From NCBI GenBank assembly GCA_001275005.1, contig JWZX01003051.1, positions 1-28,997 on the forward strand: a DNA stretch of 28,997 nt, given 5' to 3'. Position 1 is the first letter of the stretch; each line of letters begins with the position of its first letter. Source of the DNA: Chrysochromulina tobinii. Lineage: Eukaryota > Haptophyta > Prymnesiales > Chrysochromulinaceae. Below the pieces are notes generated by a model. The model had not been told where the DNA came from. It did not search any database and saw only the letters and a list, made by a program, of their open reading frames with translations. Made by a program: the position numbers and the translations under genes. This document shows, in pieces, positions 1-8,063 of this stretch.

Positions 1-485
1 GAAGAATCTGGCTCTTCGCACGCCGCTGAGCTGGTTTGCTGCTGGCGCGCCTGACCAGATGCCAGCGGCACGTGGGCCAGACATGCACCACGCGAGCCTT
101 TGCGCCGGGACCTATCCGCAAGGCCTCCGCGACGCGAACGGGTTGGCGGAGGGAAGATGTGGGGAAGAGGCGAGAGCAGGCTTTCTTTGCGGGGAAAACA
201 GGATCGGATTCAGTGGTCCATATTCCCCCTTACCTATGCAAAATGTATATAACGCATCAGACCGAGTATCGAGGCACTGCGCACTCGCACGACTCTCACC
301 ACTTCATGCACATGCCCACTCTCCACTGTGATCACGCATTATTCGGGCGACTCCCGTCACACAGTGTCGCACATCATCGCGTACCCATCTCGCGCCTGCA
401 TATCAGCTCTGAGGGTTCGTGTAGCTACACGTGCTCGGCGTGGCCCGCCTGGCCCTCGGCCAGCGGCGGGCGCCGCGCCGGCCGC
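1..485. other. Left-edge region without a supported gene
   Basis: No reading frame here has recognisable domains. The open frames that cross it on the plus strand have Arg/His-rich composition and run antisense into the membrane-protein gene that ends at 486. A short AT-rich patch with a TGTATATAA-like string lies near 243-251, but no downstream plus-strand gene uses it. It probably contains the 3' UTR of the minus-strand gene ending at 486, plus spacer. Confidence 0.5.
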
Positions 486-1655
486 TCAGATGAGCTGCGA
501 GCCCTGCTCGCGCGCCTGCCATGTGGCCATCGCGCGCGGCGGGCGGTTGCCGAACAGAGCCGCAGTGCAATCTGGCAAGAGAGGGAACCTCGCCTTGTGG
601 CGCGAATCAAGAACCAAGTAGAGAGCGACGCCGAGGTACGGGTTCGGGAAGGCGAAGGCACAGAGGAACGCGAGGCGCACGTGCAGGTCGTAGCCCGGCG
701 CGACGCCGAGCAGCGGGGGCGGCGGCGCCTCACCCTCGTTATCCGCCGACTGGCTGTAGAAGGCATGTAACAGGCCAAAGAAGAACAGGCCGACCCAGTC
801 GACAACGAAGATGGCGCTCAGGCGGGAGAGCCATCCGGAGGTGAAGATGAGGCCGAGTGGCCACAAGTAGAAGGTGAGGAAGGCGACCAGGTCGAGGCCG
901 TCCGTCGGGTCGAGGCTGGGCAAGCCCAAGGCCGCCGTCGTCGCCGCGGCGATGAGCGCGAGAGCGACCAGGTACACCCACTGCATGCCGTCCGCGAGTA
1001 GTGCCTGTCGCTCCTGATGGTGCATCGCAACCGCGGCCTTGTGGCGCGCGAGCTCCTCGCAGTGCGCGCTCAGCGCGAGCGCGCAAGCTGGGCCGCCGAC
1101 CACCACGGCCACCAGCATCAGCAGACTGTACAGCGGTGTGAGCGGCGTCACCTCGCCCGCGAGGAGCACGTGCAGCACGACCACGAGCACGAGAACGTGC
1201 CCGGCGAGGTACATGGTACCGAGGCGGATGGACGTGTCGCTGGCGGTGGCGGTGCTCATGGCGGCATCGAAAAGGTCGTTAACGTACGTGCCCTCACTCG
1301 TCCCCTCAGTCAGCTCACTCAGCACCCACGAGCCGAGCAGCGTCACGTGCGCCAGGGAGCTCAGCAACGCGAGCTGCATGAAAAGGTTGACCTGGCCCGG
1401 CACGAAGAGGTTGAACAGGGCCTCGAAGAAACCCTCCACGTGCTTCCGCCCCGTCTTCGAGATCCACCCACCCTCTGGCTGCTTATCGTACTGGCTCCGT
1501 GCAATGGCCATCGCCTTGACACGGGCCTCCTCATTGAGGTCGGTGCCCAATCGGCGGAAGAGGCCATCGACGGCGCCCGATTCGGCCGCGCGCTGCTCCC
1601 ACTCCTCGGCCTTCCGCTGCACGGCCGACTTCCAGAAGGGCCACCAGCTGGGCAT
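486..1655 (-). CDS. Unrecognised multi-pass membrane protein
   Basis: Single-exon frame of 389 residues, read from the ATG at 1655 (protein begins MPSWWPFWK). The frame is open further upstream, but only to a TTG at 1715. The first ~70 residues are charged and amphipathic. About seven hydrophobic segments follow, including the runs MYLAGHVLVLVVVLHVLLAG, LYSLLMLVAVVVGG, VYLVALALIAAATTAALGLP, AFLTFYLWPLGLIF and IFVVDWVGLFFFGLLHAFYS, with a final one near FLCAFAFPNPYLGVALYLVL. An acidic/proline loop (DNEGEAPPPPLL) sits before the last span. I recognise no family, so substrate and role are unknown. It is divergent from the small basic protein gene at 2075. The existence of the gene is well supported by length and clear membrane-protein composition; the function is not. 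Confidence 0.7.
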   Translation of the reverse strand: MPSWWPFWKSAVQRKAEEWEQRAAESGAVDGLFRRLGTDLNEEARVKAMAIARSQYDKQPEGGWISKTGRKHVEGFFEALFNLFVPGQVNLFMQLALLSSLAHVTLLGSWVLSELTEGTSEGTYVNDLFDAAMSTATASDTSIRLGTMYLAGHVLVLVVVLHVLLAGEVTPLTPLYSLLMLVAVVVGGPACALALSAHCEELARHKAAVAMHHQERQALLADGMQWVYLVALALIAAATTAALGLPSLDPTDGLDLVAFLTFYLWPLGLIFTSGWLSRLSAIFVVDWVGLFFFGLLHAFYSQSADNEGEAPPPPLLGVAPGYDLHVRLAFLCAFAFPNPYLGVALYLVLDSRHKARFPLLPDCTAALFGNRPPRAMATWQAREQGSQLI

Positions 1656-2074
1656 GGTGCAGTGCACCCGAGCGCTGCAAAAGTTTCGCTCTCGCCAAAA
1701 TGTGCGCAAAACCAACTTTTGTCACCACGACGGCGTTTCACTAGTTTGCGCTATCTGTCTGCAACCACGCGACACACCTTTTCGCATTCCGACGTGTAGT
1801 ACTATTGTACTACGAAATTGTCTAGTTTATATTGTCTAGTCTCTCTAGACTCAAGTCAATTCTTGACTTATAGACAACAATACGGAAGCCTATCGAATGT
1901 GCTCCGGAATGTCTTGAGTCAACTTGACTTGACTTGACGCGCAACTTAAAACCTGGAGTGACGAAACTGAAGCGACTTTTTGTGGCACGTCTCTACTTGT
2001 ACGCTGCTCCTTGAGGAGTCGTGGAGTTCTTGTGGAGTCGTGGAGTTCGAGTCGCCCTCGTCGGTTCGTGAGAC
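1656..2074. promoter_or_regulatory. Divergent intergenic region with hairpins and repeats
   Basis: This 419-bp gap separates two divergent gene starts and should hold both promoters. It is locally AT-rich, unlike its surroundings. It contains a hairpin at 1796-1813 (GTAGTAC / GTACTAC, loop TATT). A nested set of inverted repeats spans 1818-1877. A run of TTGACTTGAC-type repeats lies near 1918-1938. A 15-bp direct repeat (GGAGTCGTGGAGTTC) occurs at 2015-2029 and 2034-2048. I see no convincing TATA element. Confidence 0.5.
1818..1877. repeat. Nested inverted repeats, cloverleaf-like
   Basis: An outer pair TTGTCTA (1818-1824) / TAGACAA (1871-1877) encloses two perfect hairpins. These are GTCTAG (1834-1839) / CTAGAC (1845-1850) with a 5-nt loop, and AAGTCAA (1853-1859) / TTGACTT (1863-1869) with a 3-nt loop. 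A second copy of TTGTCTA lies at 1832-1838. The set could fold as a three-way junction in RNA or single-stranded DNA. The pairing is seen directly; any function is inference. Confidence 0.5.
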
Positions 2075-2455
2075 ATGGGCAAAAACAGCAACGTGCACAG
2101 AAACCTTCCCTACATTCAAGCAGACATCGCGCGTGAGCGCGAGGATGATTTGAAACGGCAAAAGCTGCGTGAAAAGCGCGAGGCCTTGGCGGCACAGCGC
2201 CAGGAGGGCTCAGCGATGGATGTGGCCGGCGTGCCAGGCGAGGGCAAGGCGAAGAGGAAGCTAAAGAAGCTTGGCAAGCTCATTGCCAAAAAGAAGGTGG
2301 TTATCCAAACACACAAGCAAAAAGTCAATCCGTCAGCGATACCCATCCGCAAGAGCCTCTCTGGCATCAAAAAGAGGGCGAAAAACAAGCCATCAGCGCT
2401 CATGCGGAAGACATTGAAGAAGCTCGCAAAGAAGCATGAGATGGAGATGGGCTGA
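2075..2455 (+). CDS. Small lysine-rich protein, likely nuclear/nucleolar
   Basis: Intact ATG-started frame of 126 residues (MGKNSNVHRNLPYIQ...). The composition is strikingly basic. A charged helix-prone N-terminal half (residues ~18-45, rich in ERED, KRQK and REKRE) is followed by Lys clusters (AKRKLKKLGKLIAKKKVV at ~58-76, GIKKRAKNK at ~97-105, KTLKKLAKKH at ~112-121) that could act as nuclear or nucleolar localisation signals. The composition resembles small ribosome-biogenesis or RNA-binding proteins, but I do not recognise a family. It is divergent from the membrane-protein gene at 1655 and convergent with the carrier gene ending at 2747. A candidate polyadenylation hexamer follows 37 bp after the stop. 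Confidence 0.7.
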   Translation: MGKNSNVHRNLPYIQADIAREREDDLKRQKLREKREALAAQRQEGSAMDVAGVPGEGKAKRKLKKLGKLIAKKKVVIQTHKQKVNPSAIPIRKSLSGIKKRAKNKPSALMRKTLKKLAKKHEMEMG

Positions 2456-2491
2456 TTTGCCGGTGATGACCAAGGTGTCCTTTAGGTGTCC

Positions 2492-2497
2492 AATAAA
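2492..2497 (+). promoter_or_regulatory. Candidate polyadenylation signal AATAAA
   Basis: AATAAA lies 37 bp after the stop of the small basic protein gene, in an AT-rich pocket of a GC-rich region. Placement fits a poly(A) signal, but I cannot tell whether this organism uses the animal-type hexamer. Confidence 0.35.
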
Positions 2498-2746
2498 AAT
2501 TGAATTCGTCTTTCACGGGCTTCTTAAGGTTTTATAGGTATCTCTCACATCACCGTCACAGTCACGTTGCTAGCGCATGATGTTGATGATATTCTACGCT
2601 CCGCGGTCGGGTTTCTACCGGGCCGGGCAGGGCGCGCCCCGGGTCGCATCTCTCCGAGACGGACGCGGTCCCCACATATCGGGAACGCCACCGCCTTTGT
2701 ATGCTTGGGTCCCGGACCCTCGCGAGGTGACCGTTGCCGCGCTTAC

Positions 2747-3646
2747 TTACGCATCTCTCCAAGCCTCGAACGCAAAGATGAAGTCTTTGCACGCTTCATA
2801 GACGGCAAACTGAATGCCCGTGTTCGGGATGGATCGCACCATGGTCACGCCGAGCCCCCGGTAGAGGGACTGCCATCCTTCGTACTTGACGATCTGCCGG
2901 AAGCAGTCCATCCAGCCACGGTAGCGCACTGGCTCACCGTTGACGCCCTGCATCTGCAGCCGGCGGCGGATTGTGTCGTTCGGGTACGTCAGGGCGTGCG
3001 CAAGCATCGCAGCGAACGCGCCACAGGACGCACGCCACAAGGGGCCCTGAGACGCAACTCCGGCCGCCTCGCCACTCCGCGTGTGTCGCTTGAGCACATC
3101 GTACGTGCCAAATTTGATGCCCTCATAGGGAAGCGCGCCGAGCACGGTTGGCGTAGCTCCGCGGTACAGAGCGCTTGCACCCTCGGTACGCACGATGGTG
3201 AGCATCGTGGCAATGGCACCGCGCTGTGCCTGCTCAGTCGCTCGCACGTGTAGCAGCCCGGCCATGCGTGTCCGCGCTAGATCGAGCGGGTAAGTGCAAG
3301 CGGTGGCCGTCACGCCCGCGCAGGCACCAGCGATGCCGCCCTGGGCAAAAGCCGACAGATGCGAGAGGCCGAGCAAGTCCTTGTACAAGTCGGAGCACGC
3401 GAGAAGCACACACTTGGAGGGTACCATCCGCACAACGTTGAGAGTGTTCCCACGCCACAGCCCGATGAAGCCTTCATGGTGGACGACCCGTCGCAAAGTC
3501 ATCATAATTCCGCTCTGAGACTCGCCCGTCTGCAGGAGTAGCTTGACACGCTCGAGCGGCGCCACCGAGGTCTTTGCGATGCCACCCGCGAGACCACCGC
3601 TGACACCAAGCGCGGTTGCGTGCGCTGCTGAGGTCCTCGATGTCAT
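2747..3646 (-). CDS. Mitochondrial carrier family (SLC25) protein
   Basis: A 299-residue single-exon protein of the usual carrier length, started at the ATG at 3646. It shows the three-fold carrier repeat with signature motifs at the end of each odd helix: PLERVK (30-35), PLDLARTR (120-127) and PNDTIRRR (222-229). Each is followed by the EGxxxLxRG-type matrix motif: HEGFIGLWRG (57-66), TEGASALYRG (154-163) and YEGWQSLYRG (255-264). It should sit in the inner mitochondrial membrane and exchange a metabolite. The LWRGN element after the first repeat and the overall pattern are most like the nucleotide/CoA/ATP-Mg-type carriers (SLC25A42/A16/A24 side of the family), but substrate assignment is inference. 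The gene is convergent with the small basic protein gene. Confidence 0.93.
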   Translation of the reverse strand: MTSRTSAAHATALGVSGGLAGGIAKTSVAPLERVKLLLQTGESQSGIMMTLRRVVHHEGFIGLWRGNTLNVVRMVPSKCVLLACSDLYKDLLGLSHLSAFAQGGIAGACAGVTATACTYPLDLARTRMAGLLHVRATEQAQRGAIATMLTIVRTEGASALYRGATPTVLGALPYEGIKFGTYDVLKRHTRSGEAAGVASQGPLWRASCGAFAAMLAHALTYPNDTIRRRLQMQGVNGEPVRYRGWMDCFRQIVKYEGWQSLYRGLGVTMVRSIPNTGIQFAVYEACKDFIFAFEAWRDA

Positions 3647-3740
3647 GAATGTTCACCAGGCGACGGTTGGTTTGGGGCGCATGGTGGCATGGTCGGCCGT
3701 CGGCGAGTAACTTCACCATTCATTCATGTGAATACACACC

Positions 3741-3945
3741 ATTCACAACACACCAACACGTACAAAGCAAACTCATATGAAGGGCATTCATAGGAATCCC
3801 TATGAATTCACACCAACACCAAAAGGACTCTCGAAATGAGACGCATGCATTCACAAGGTCTTCACTGTGTCCTGTTTCGCTGTTAACAAAAGAGCCCATT
3901 CACAACACACCAGCATACAATGGTCAATTCACAAAACACCAACTC
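3741..3945 (+). repeat. Dispersed ATTCAC(AACACACCAACAC) repeats
   Basis: Copies of a motif beginning ATTCAC start at about 3741, 3806, 3849, 3898 and 3927, with irregular spacing (29-65 bp). The copies at 3741 and 3898 share ATTCACAACACACCA exactly; the others are shorter or diverged. They lie upstream of two divergent genes and could be degenerate tandem repeats or clustered binding sites. Confidence 0.5.
3786..3807. repeat. Perfect 9-bp hairpin
   Basis: ATTCATAGG (3786-3794) is followed by a 4-nt spacer and its exact reverse complement CCTATGAAT (3799-3807). It lies inside the repeat-bearing divergent intergenic region. Function unknown. Confidence 0.6.
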
Positions 3946-4490
3946 CACGTACGAACGAAATCGTGCACAGGCGCACATGTGAAGAACAACACCTCGCACA
4001 CGTTCACACTCGCTTCATTCTCATGGTTGGGCCCAAGCGCACTGCTGCGCAAGGGCCAAGGCGAACATTTCATACGTTCTACTTCTAGTATTTTGAGGGA
4101 CTCTCGACCAGGATGAAAGCTACACTAACATGCTGACGCGCACTGCGCTCAACGCATCGCGGGACGCGGGACGCGCTACGCATGCCGCTTTTGCCCAATT
4201 TGCCGCTATCTCGAATCGCTCGATCGAGCGCGCTAGATTCTCGAAGCCATTTTACTGCATGCACAAGTTTAATCCATGTAATATTTGACCGTTATCATTC
4301 ATGGATGAGGACGCGCGGCGTCGCAGATTGGCTGAGATAAATTTTATGTTTGCGGGATGCGATTGGATTTGAGCTGGGACCCCTTTTATGGAATCGCACT
4401 CAAAGAAAACATCTCGCGTTGCGCGTTCCTAAGATCTGATGAAAACCTCCGTGCGGGGCTTTTTGTTTCTTCGTGCCCGTGTGAGAAGGA

Positions 4491-5363
4491 ATGACAGACA
4501 TCTTGCCCTTCCCCGGCCCCGGCCCAGTCCACCCGTCGCGCGAGAAGAGCGAGCTCGATGCCGAGTTCACTCGCAAGTTTCTCGAGTCCACAAAGCTCGA
4601 GCTCGAAATGCGGGTGGCGGACAAGAGCGACCCTTTGTGGGAGAAGCGCATCCGCAACGAGTGGCCAATCGCCAGAGTGAAGAAGATCATGAAGATGCCT
4701 ACGATAATGGGGGGCCGCCCACGAATGATCTCCGGCGATGCAGTCTATCTCATGGCGTATGCCACGAGAGTCTTCCTGCGCCACATCACGGCGCGTGCGG
4801 CACGGTTCATGATTGCCGAGAAGCGCACCACACTTTTGGTGAGAGACATTATCGCTGCTGTGAAGGGCTCGTCCCATTGCGACTTCTTGCTTGACATCGT
4901 CGACGACTGGGAGGAGTCACACAAGTGCACGACGCCTACTTCCAAGCGGGGACTTAAGGCTAATGAGGCTAAGGCCGCTCTTTCCAATCAGGGACTCAAG
5001 GCCGCTCCTTCCGCGCAGGGACTCAAGCCCGCTCCTTCCGCGCAGGGACTCAAGGCCGTTCCTTCCACTTTGCTGCCGCGCCCGCCGACAGGATCGGGAG
5101 CGGCGCACCAGGAACGCTATGCCCATCGTTCCCAGCCCCCGTTGCCCATGCCGGGGACGGGATGGGAAACACCACAGATGGGAAGCATCGATCTCGGTGC
5201 CGAGCTTCGCCAGTGGGGAAGCGAAAGTGCTGATCTTCTGAGCGACCGCTTCACTCAAGAATCGGTTGACCTCGCGTCAGACTGGGAAGCAGTGCAGCTA
5301 GCGCTTGAGCCAGGCAGCTTTGAGCTCGACGGCGAGCTTGCCCAGTTTGGGCGCATGTGTTAG
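4491..5363 (+). CDS. NF-YC/HAP5-like histone-fold protein
   Basis: A 290-residue single-exon protein. Residues ~57-138 form a histone fold of the CBF/NF-Y type. WPIARVKKIMKMP (58-70) aligns with the LPLARIKKIMK start of NF-YC, MISGDAVYLMAYA (79-91) with MISAEAPVLFAKA, KRTTLLVRDI (111-120) with KRRTLQRNDI, and DFLLDIV (131-137) with DFLIDIV. Family knowledge: NF-YC pairs with NF-YB and, with NF-YA, binds CCAAT boxes in the nucleus. Relative to the family there is a small insertion (TIMGGR) after the first helix. Residues ~160-192 hold tandem 9-residue repeats of the GLKAAPSAQ type, and the C-terminal ~60 residues are acidic. Related subunits such as POLE4 or NC2-alpha are possible, but the end of the fold favours NF-YC. 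Confidence 0.82.
   Translation: MTDILPFPGPGPVHPSREKSELDAEFTRKFLESTKLELEMRVADKSDPLWEKRIRNEWPIARVKKIMKMPTIMGGRPRMISGDAVYLMAYATRVFLRHITARAARFMIAEKRTTLLVRDIIAAVKGSSHCDFLLDIVDDWEESHKCTTPTSKRGLKANEAKAALSNQGLKAAPSAQGLKPAPSAQGLKAVPSTLLPRPPTGSGAAHQERYAHRSQPPLPMPGTGWETPQMGSIDLGAELRQWGSESADLLSDRFTQESVDLASDWEAVQLALEPGSFELDGELAQFGRMC
4991..5066 (+). repeat. 27-bp in-frame tandem repeat in the NF-YC-like gene
   Basis: Almost three copies of a 27-bp unit start at 4991, 5018 and 5045, differing by single bases (AAGGCC/AAGCCC, GCTCC/GTTCC). They encode GLKAAPSAQ-type units. A degenerate copy precedes them from about 4949. The near-identity at the DNA level points to recent slippage or unequal exchange. Confidence 0.75.
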
Positions 5364-6203
5364 TAAGTGTTAGCGCATATGCGTGCATATGCGTGCTGAT
5401 CCCATGCCCAGTCGTGAAGCGGGGCGCGGGCCGGTCGAAGCCGCGGTCAGAGAGTGACTGTCTGCCTCTGCGTGGCGGGCGACTGGAGTCAAAGGTGTGA
5501 GGCCAGTGCAGTGTGGCGTGGTGTTGATGTGAGGCACTGAGGCTTGGCGTGGTTTATGCTGTCTGTCGGATTGAGGGATTGTATCCGCTGACGCTGTTAT
5601 GGTGTCGGTATAGCATGCGGTATAGGTTGCGGTCGTGTTGTGATATGTGATTAAAGTTTACGTTTAACGTTGAATTGGCGTACATAGAGCGCACGGGGTT
5701 ATCCCCTCCCCCCCCTATCCCCTCCCGGCGCGGTCCGCGGATAGCCGGTTCCCGCGCGGCCGGGCCCGAGCGGTACGGTAACAACCCCGGGATATCGTGT
5801 GTCCCTTGCGTCGCGTCGCGCTCGGTCCTCGTCGGGTCGTGCGGGGACCGGATGCCCGCCGACCAAGAGCACAAGCGCGAATCCGGAATCGTGGAACGGA
5901 ATCGGTATATCATTTTCCGCATTCCGGGTAATCAAAAACAAAATCGGTAATAATGCAACGAAATGCAACGACGGACAGTAGACCAGTCAGTGCGACCAGT
6001 CAGTGCGAGTATCATTCTCCTTCAACGACAACGATCATGCCCGATTCATGCCACATGGACATGCTGTTCGCATGCGAAGGACATGTTACTAAGAACGGCG
6101 GTATGCGAGCATTCCAAGCTCATCACGTACGTAGGCATAACGTATGGGGTAGACCTATGGACGTATGGATACCAGCGCTGCGGAGTGCGCTGTTCTAAGG
6201 GCC
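5364..6203. other. 840-bp convergent intergenic region
   Basis: No gene is supported. It lies between the stops of the NF-YC-like gene (+) and the MFS gene (-). Visible structure: GCATATGCG-type palindromic repeats just after the NF-YC-like stop (about 5373-5396), a C-run region at 5703-5728, and a 13-bp tandem repeat (GACCAGTCAGTGC) at 5981-6006. Open frames here have no domain signature and disagree in composition with the flanking genes. Confidence 0.5.
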
Positions 6204-7706
6204 CTATGTGCTGCTCTGGTCTTTCTCGCCCTCCTCGACCGCCGGTAGGGGCGACACGCCGTTGTCGCCCTCGCCCTCGGCGGCGGCACGAGCTTCCTCG
6301 TCACGGAGGACTCGGTCGCGGTCCTTGGGGTAGGTCCACGTGATGGCGGACCATATGAAGAGACATATGATCCAGGGCACCACCATCATCCACCCTATGC
6401 TCGACGAGAGCGCTGTCGCGTTGCTCCGGCGCTGAGCTTGCGGCATGTGGGCAACGTCCTCGGTGGAGGTGTCGTAACCAAAGACGTGCTGCGCGAGTAC
6501 GCCCGTCACTAGGGAGCCGAAGATGGAGGAGGAGGCGTGCTCGAGGCCGTACGCCACCCCCATCACGCTCACCATCATGTGCGACGGTACGATCTCCGCG
6601 AGCATCGGTGTCTTGACGCCAGAGCCCACCCACGAGCCCGTGAGACCAAGAAAGAAGAGCAAGGCCATGACCGTCGACGGGCTCTTCGCCGCATCAGAGA
6701 TGACGCAGAAGAGTGTGACGACCCAGGTGATCCCGAGCAAGACCGAGACCTGCGCCACGCGCACGCGCCCCGTGTCCGGTGCGTACGACGCTGCTATGTC
6801 ACCCAGCAGCCCACCCAGCAGCTCGCCGAACCCGTTGCCCACGCCGAAGCACACGAGCGCCAGCGAGATTTGGTCTCGGCTCAAGTCGGAGTACTGGAGC
6901 CAGAGGGGGCCGAAGCCTGAGAAGGCGCTCCACGGCACCAGTCCGAACATGGCCTGCAGCACCAGCAGCGCGAACGTCGGCACGTTGGCCATGTAGCTCA
7001 TGCTTCGGTTGACTGTCTCGCAGTTGAGCGTCGGCGTCTTCCCCTTGCGCACAGGCTCGACGGCGAGCACGGTGATGAAAAGCGCGGCGACGAGCGAGAG
7101 GATGGCGATGTCGAGGAAGACCCATCGCCAGCCGCGCATGCCGTAGATGGTCTCCGTCGAGATGTCGGTCGCGATCAGCAGCGCGAAGCCCGCGCCGGCG
7201 CCGCCGCACACGGTGAGCAGCGCGAACATGCGGCCGCGGTACACGTTGGGCACGAGGTCGGCGACGATGCCCTGCGAGATGGGCAGGATGCCGCCGAGTG
7301 CTACTGCGGTGAGCCCGCGCGAAAAGCACAGCAACGCAAAGGATTGCGAGAAGGCGGAGATGAAGGTGGTCAGCCCCCAGAAGATGGCCGAGACGATCAT
7401 AAGCCGGAAGCGTGGGTACGAGTCGGCGAGCAGGCCCCACACCGGCGCGAAGATGGCCAGCGGCAGCGCGCTTATGACCAGAAGCAACGCCTCCTGGTCG
7501 GCGTCGATGCCGAAATCCAGCTCCAGGGCGCGCAGCATGCCGGCGATCGTGCTCTTCATGTCGCTCTTGTCGAGCATCTGCAGCAGGCTGAGGAGCACCA
7601 TGTTGGTGACGATGGTCCGCGTGCAGAGCACGCGCCACGTCATCTCGGGCGCCTGCTTGCCGCTCTCCTGCAGCAGCGCCGACGATTCCGTCTTCGTCGC
7701 CGCCAT
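6204..7706 (-). CDS. MFS transporter, Spinster-like
   Basis: A 500-residue single-exon membrane protein read from the ATG at 7706 (MAATKTESSALL). The frame extends to 7763 only with a TTG. It has about 12 hydrophobic spans. The MFS motif A region after span 2 reads GLLADSYPRFRLM, and span 4 reads SRGLTAVALGGILPISQGIVADLVP, which is close to the Spinster/sphingolipid-transporter branch (GEASY-like segment before a D-x-F/VP-type loop). After span 4 comes the typical RGRMFALLTVCGGAGAGFAL. The C-terminal ~45 residues are charged and cytosolic. Family knowledge: Spinster-like MFS proteins move lysolipids or sphingolipids; the true substrate here is unknown. It is divergent from the lectin-TIR gene with 357 bp between start codons. 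Confidence 0.88.
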   Translation of the reverse strand: MAATKTESSALLQESGKQAPEMTWRVLCTRTIVTNMVLLSLLQMLDKSDMKSTIAGMLRALELDFGIDADQEALLLVISALPLAIFAPVWGLLADSYPRFRLMIVSAIFWGLTTFISAFSQSFALLCFSRGLTAVALGGILPISQGIVADLVPNVYRGRMFALLTVCGGAGAGFALLIATDISTETIYGMRGWRWVFLDIAILSLVAALFITVLAVEPVRKGKTPTLNCETVNRSMSYMANVPTFALLVLQAMFGLVPWSAFSGFGPLWLQYSDLSRDQISLALVCFGVGNGFGELLGGLLGDIAASYAPDTGRVRVAQVSVLLGITWVVTLFCVISDAAKSPSTVMALLFFLGLTGSWVGSGVKTPMLAEIVPSHMMVSVMGVAYGLEHASSSIFGSLVTGVLAQHVFGYDTSTEDVAHMPQAQRRSNATALSSSIGWMMVVPWIICLFIWSAITWTYPKDRDRVLRDEEARAAAEGEGDNGVSPLPAVEEGEKDQSST

Positions 7707-8063
7707 CGGCGCCGCCAAGCGGCACCGCGACCAAGTGTGCTTTTGCACACGCAGAGATCCCAAATTTGGGACGTAAATGGAGACTGCTTCGCGCTGTAGT
7801 TCGCGTCTTGTGACGGGTGTTGCGTCACAGTGTGACGGTTTGCGTCTCAGTGTGAGGGAGTTCCATCACAGGTGTGAGGGGTATTTCCGAGCACTGCACA
7901 TCCCAAGAGTGTGACGCGCAGAGTGGCACTCTGGTCTGCTGTCACTTTGGGTGTTGGTAACTCCGACCTTCCTATGATTTCCTTTCGCAGCGAGAGTCCG
8001 CAGCCAGTCTACTAACAGGGTCATACAAACAAGCGCAATCCTTTTTTGGTCTCCGTGACGGAG
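7707..8063. promoter_or_regulatory. Shared divergent promoter region, MFS and lectin-TIR genes
   Basis: This 357-bp gap separates two opposite start codons. Around 7790-7885 it carries repeats of TGCGTC, GTGTGA and TCACAG type. One perfect inverted repeat, CGTCACA-G-TGTGACG (7823-7837), presents two TGACG half-sites of the kind bound by bZIP factors. That bZIP factors act here is inference. No TATA box is evident. Confidence 0.45.

Larger units (their letters stand above)
3647..4490. other. 844-bp divergent intergenic region with ATTCAC-type repeats
   Basis: No gene is supported. The region lies between the divergent starts of the carrier (3646, -) and the NF-YC-like gene (4491, +), so it should carry both promoters. 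Its left half is AT/CA-rich and contains dispersed copies of an ATTCACAACACACCAACAC-like motif and one perfect hairpin (both listed separately). The right half (4100-4480) is ordinary unique sequence with alternating AT-rich and GC-rich patches. Confidence 0.5.

Noticed and set aside
36-770. 244-residue plus-strand open frame at the left edge
   Set aside because: It is Arg/His-rich with no domain, and its right half is antisense to the convincing membrane-protein gene.
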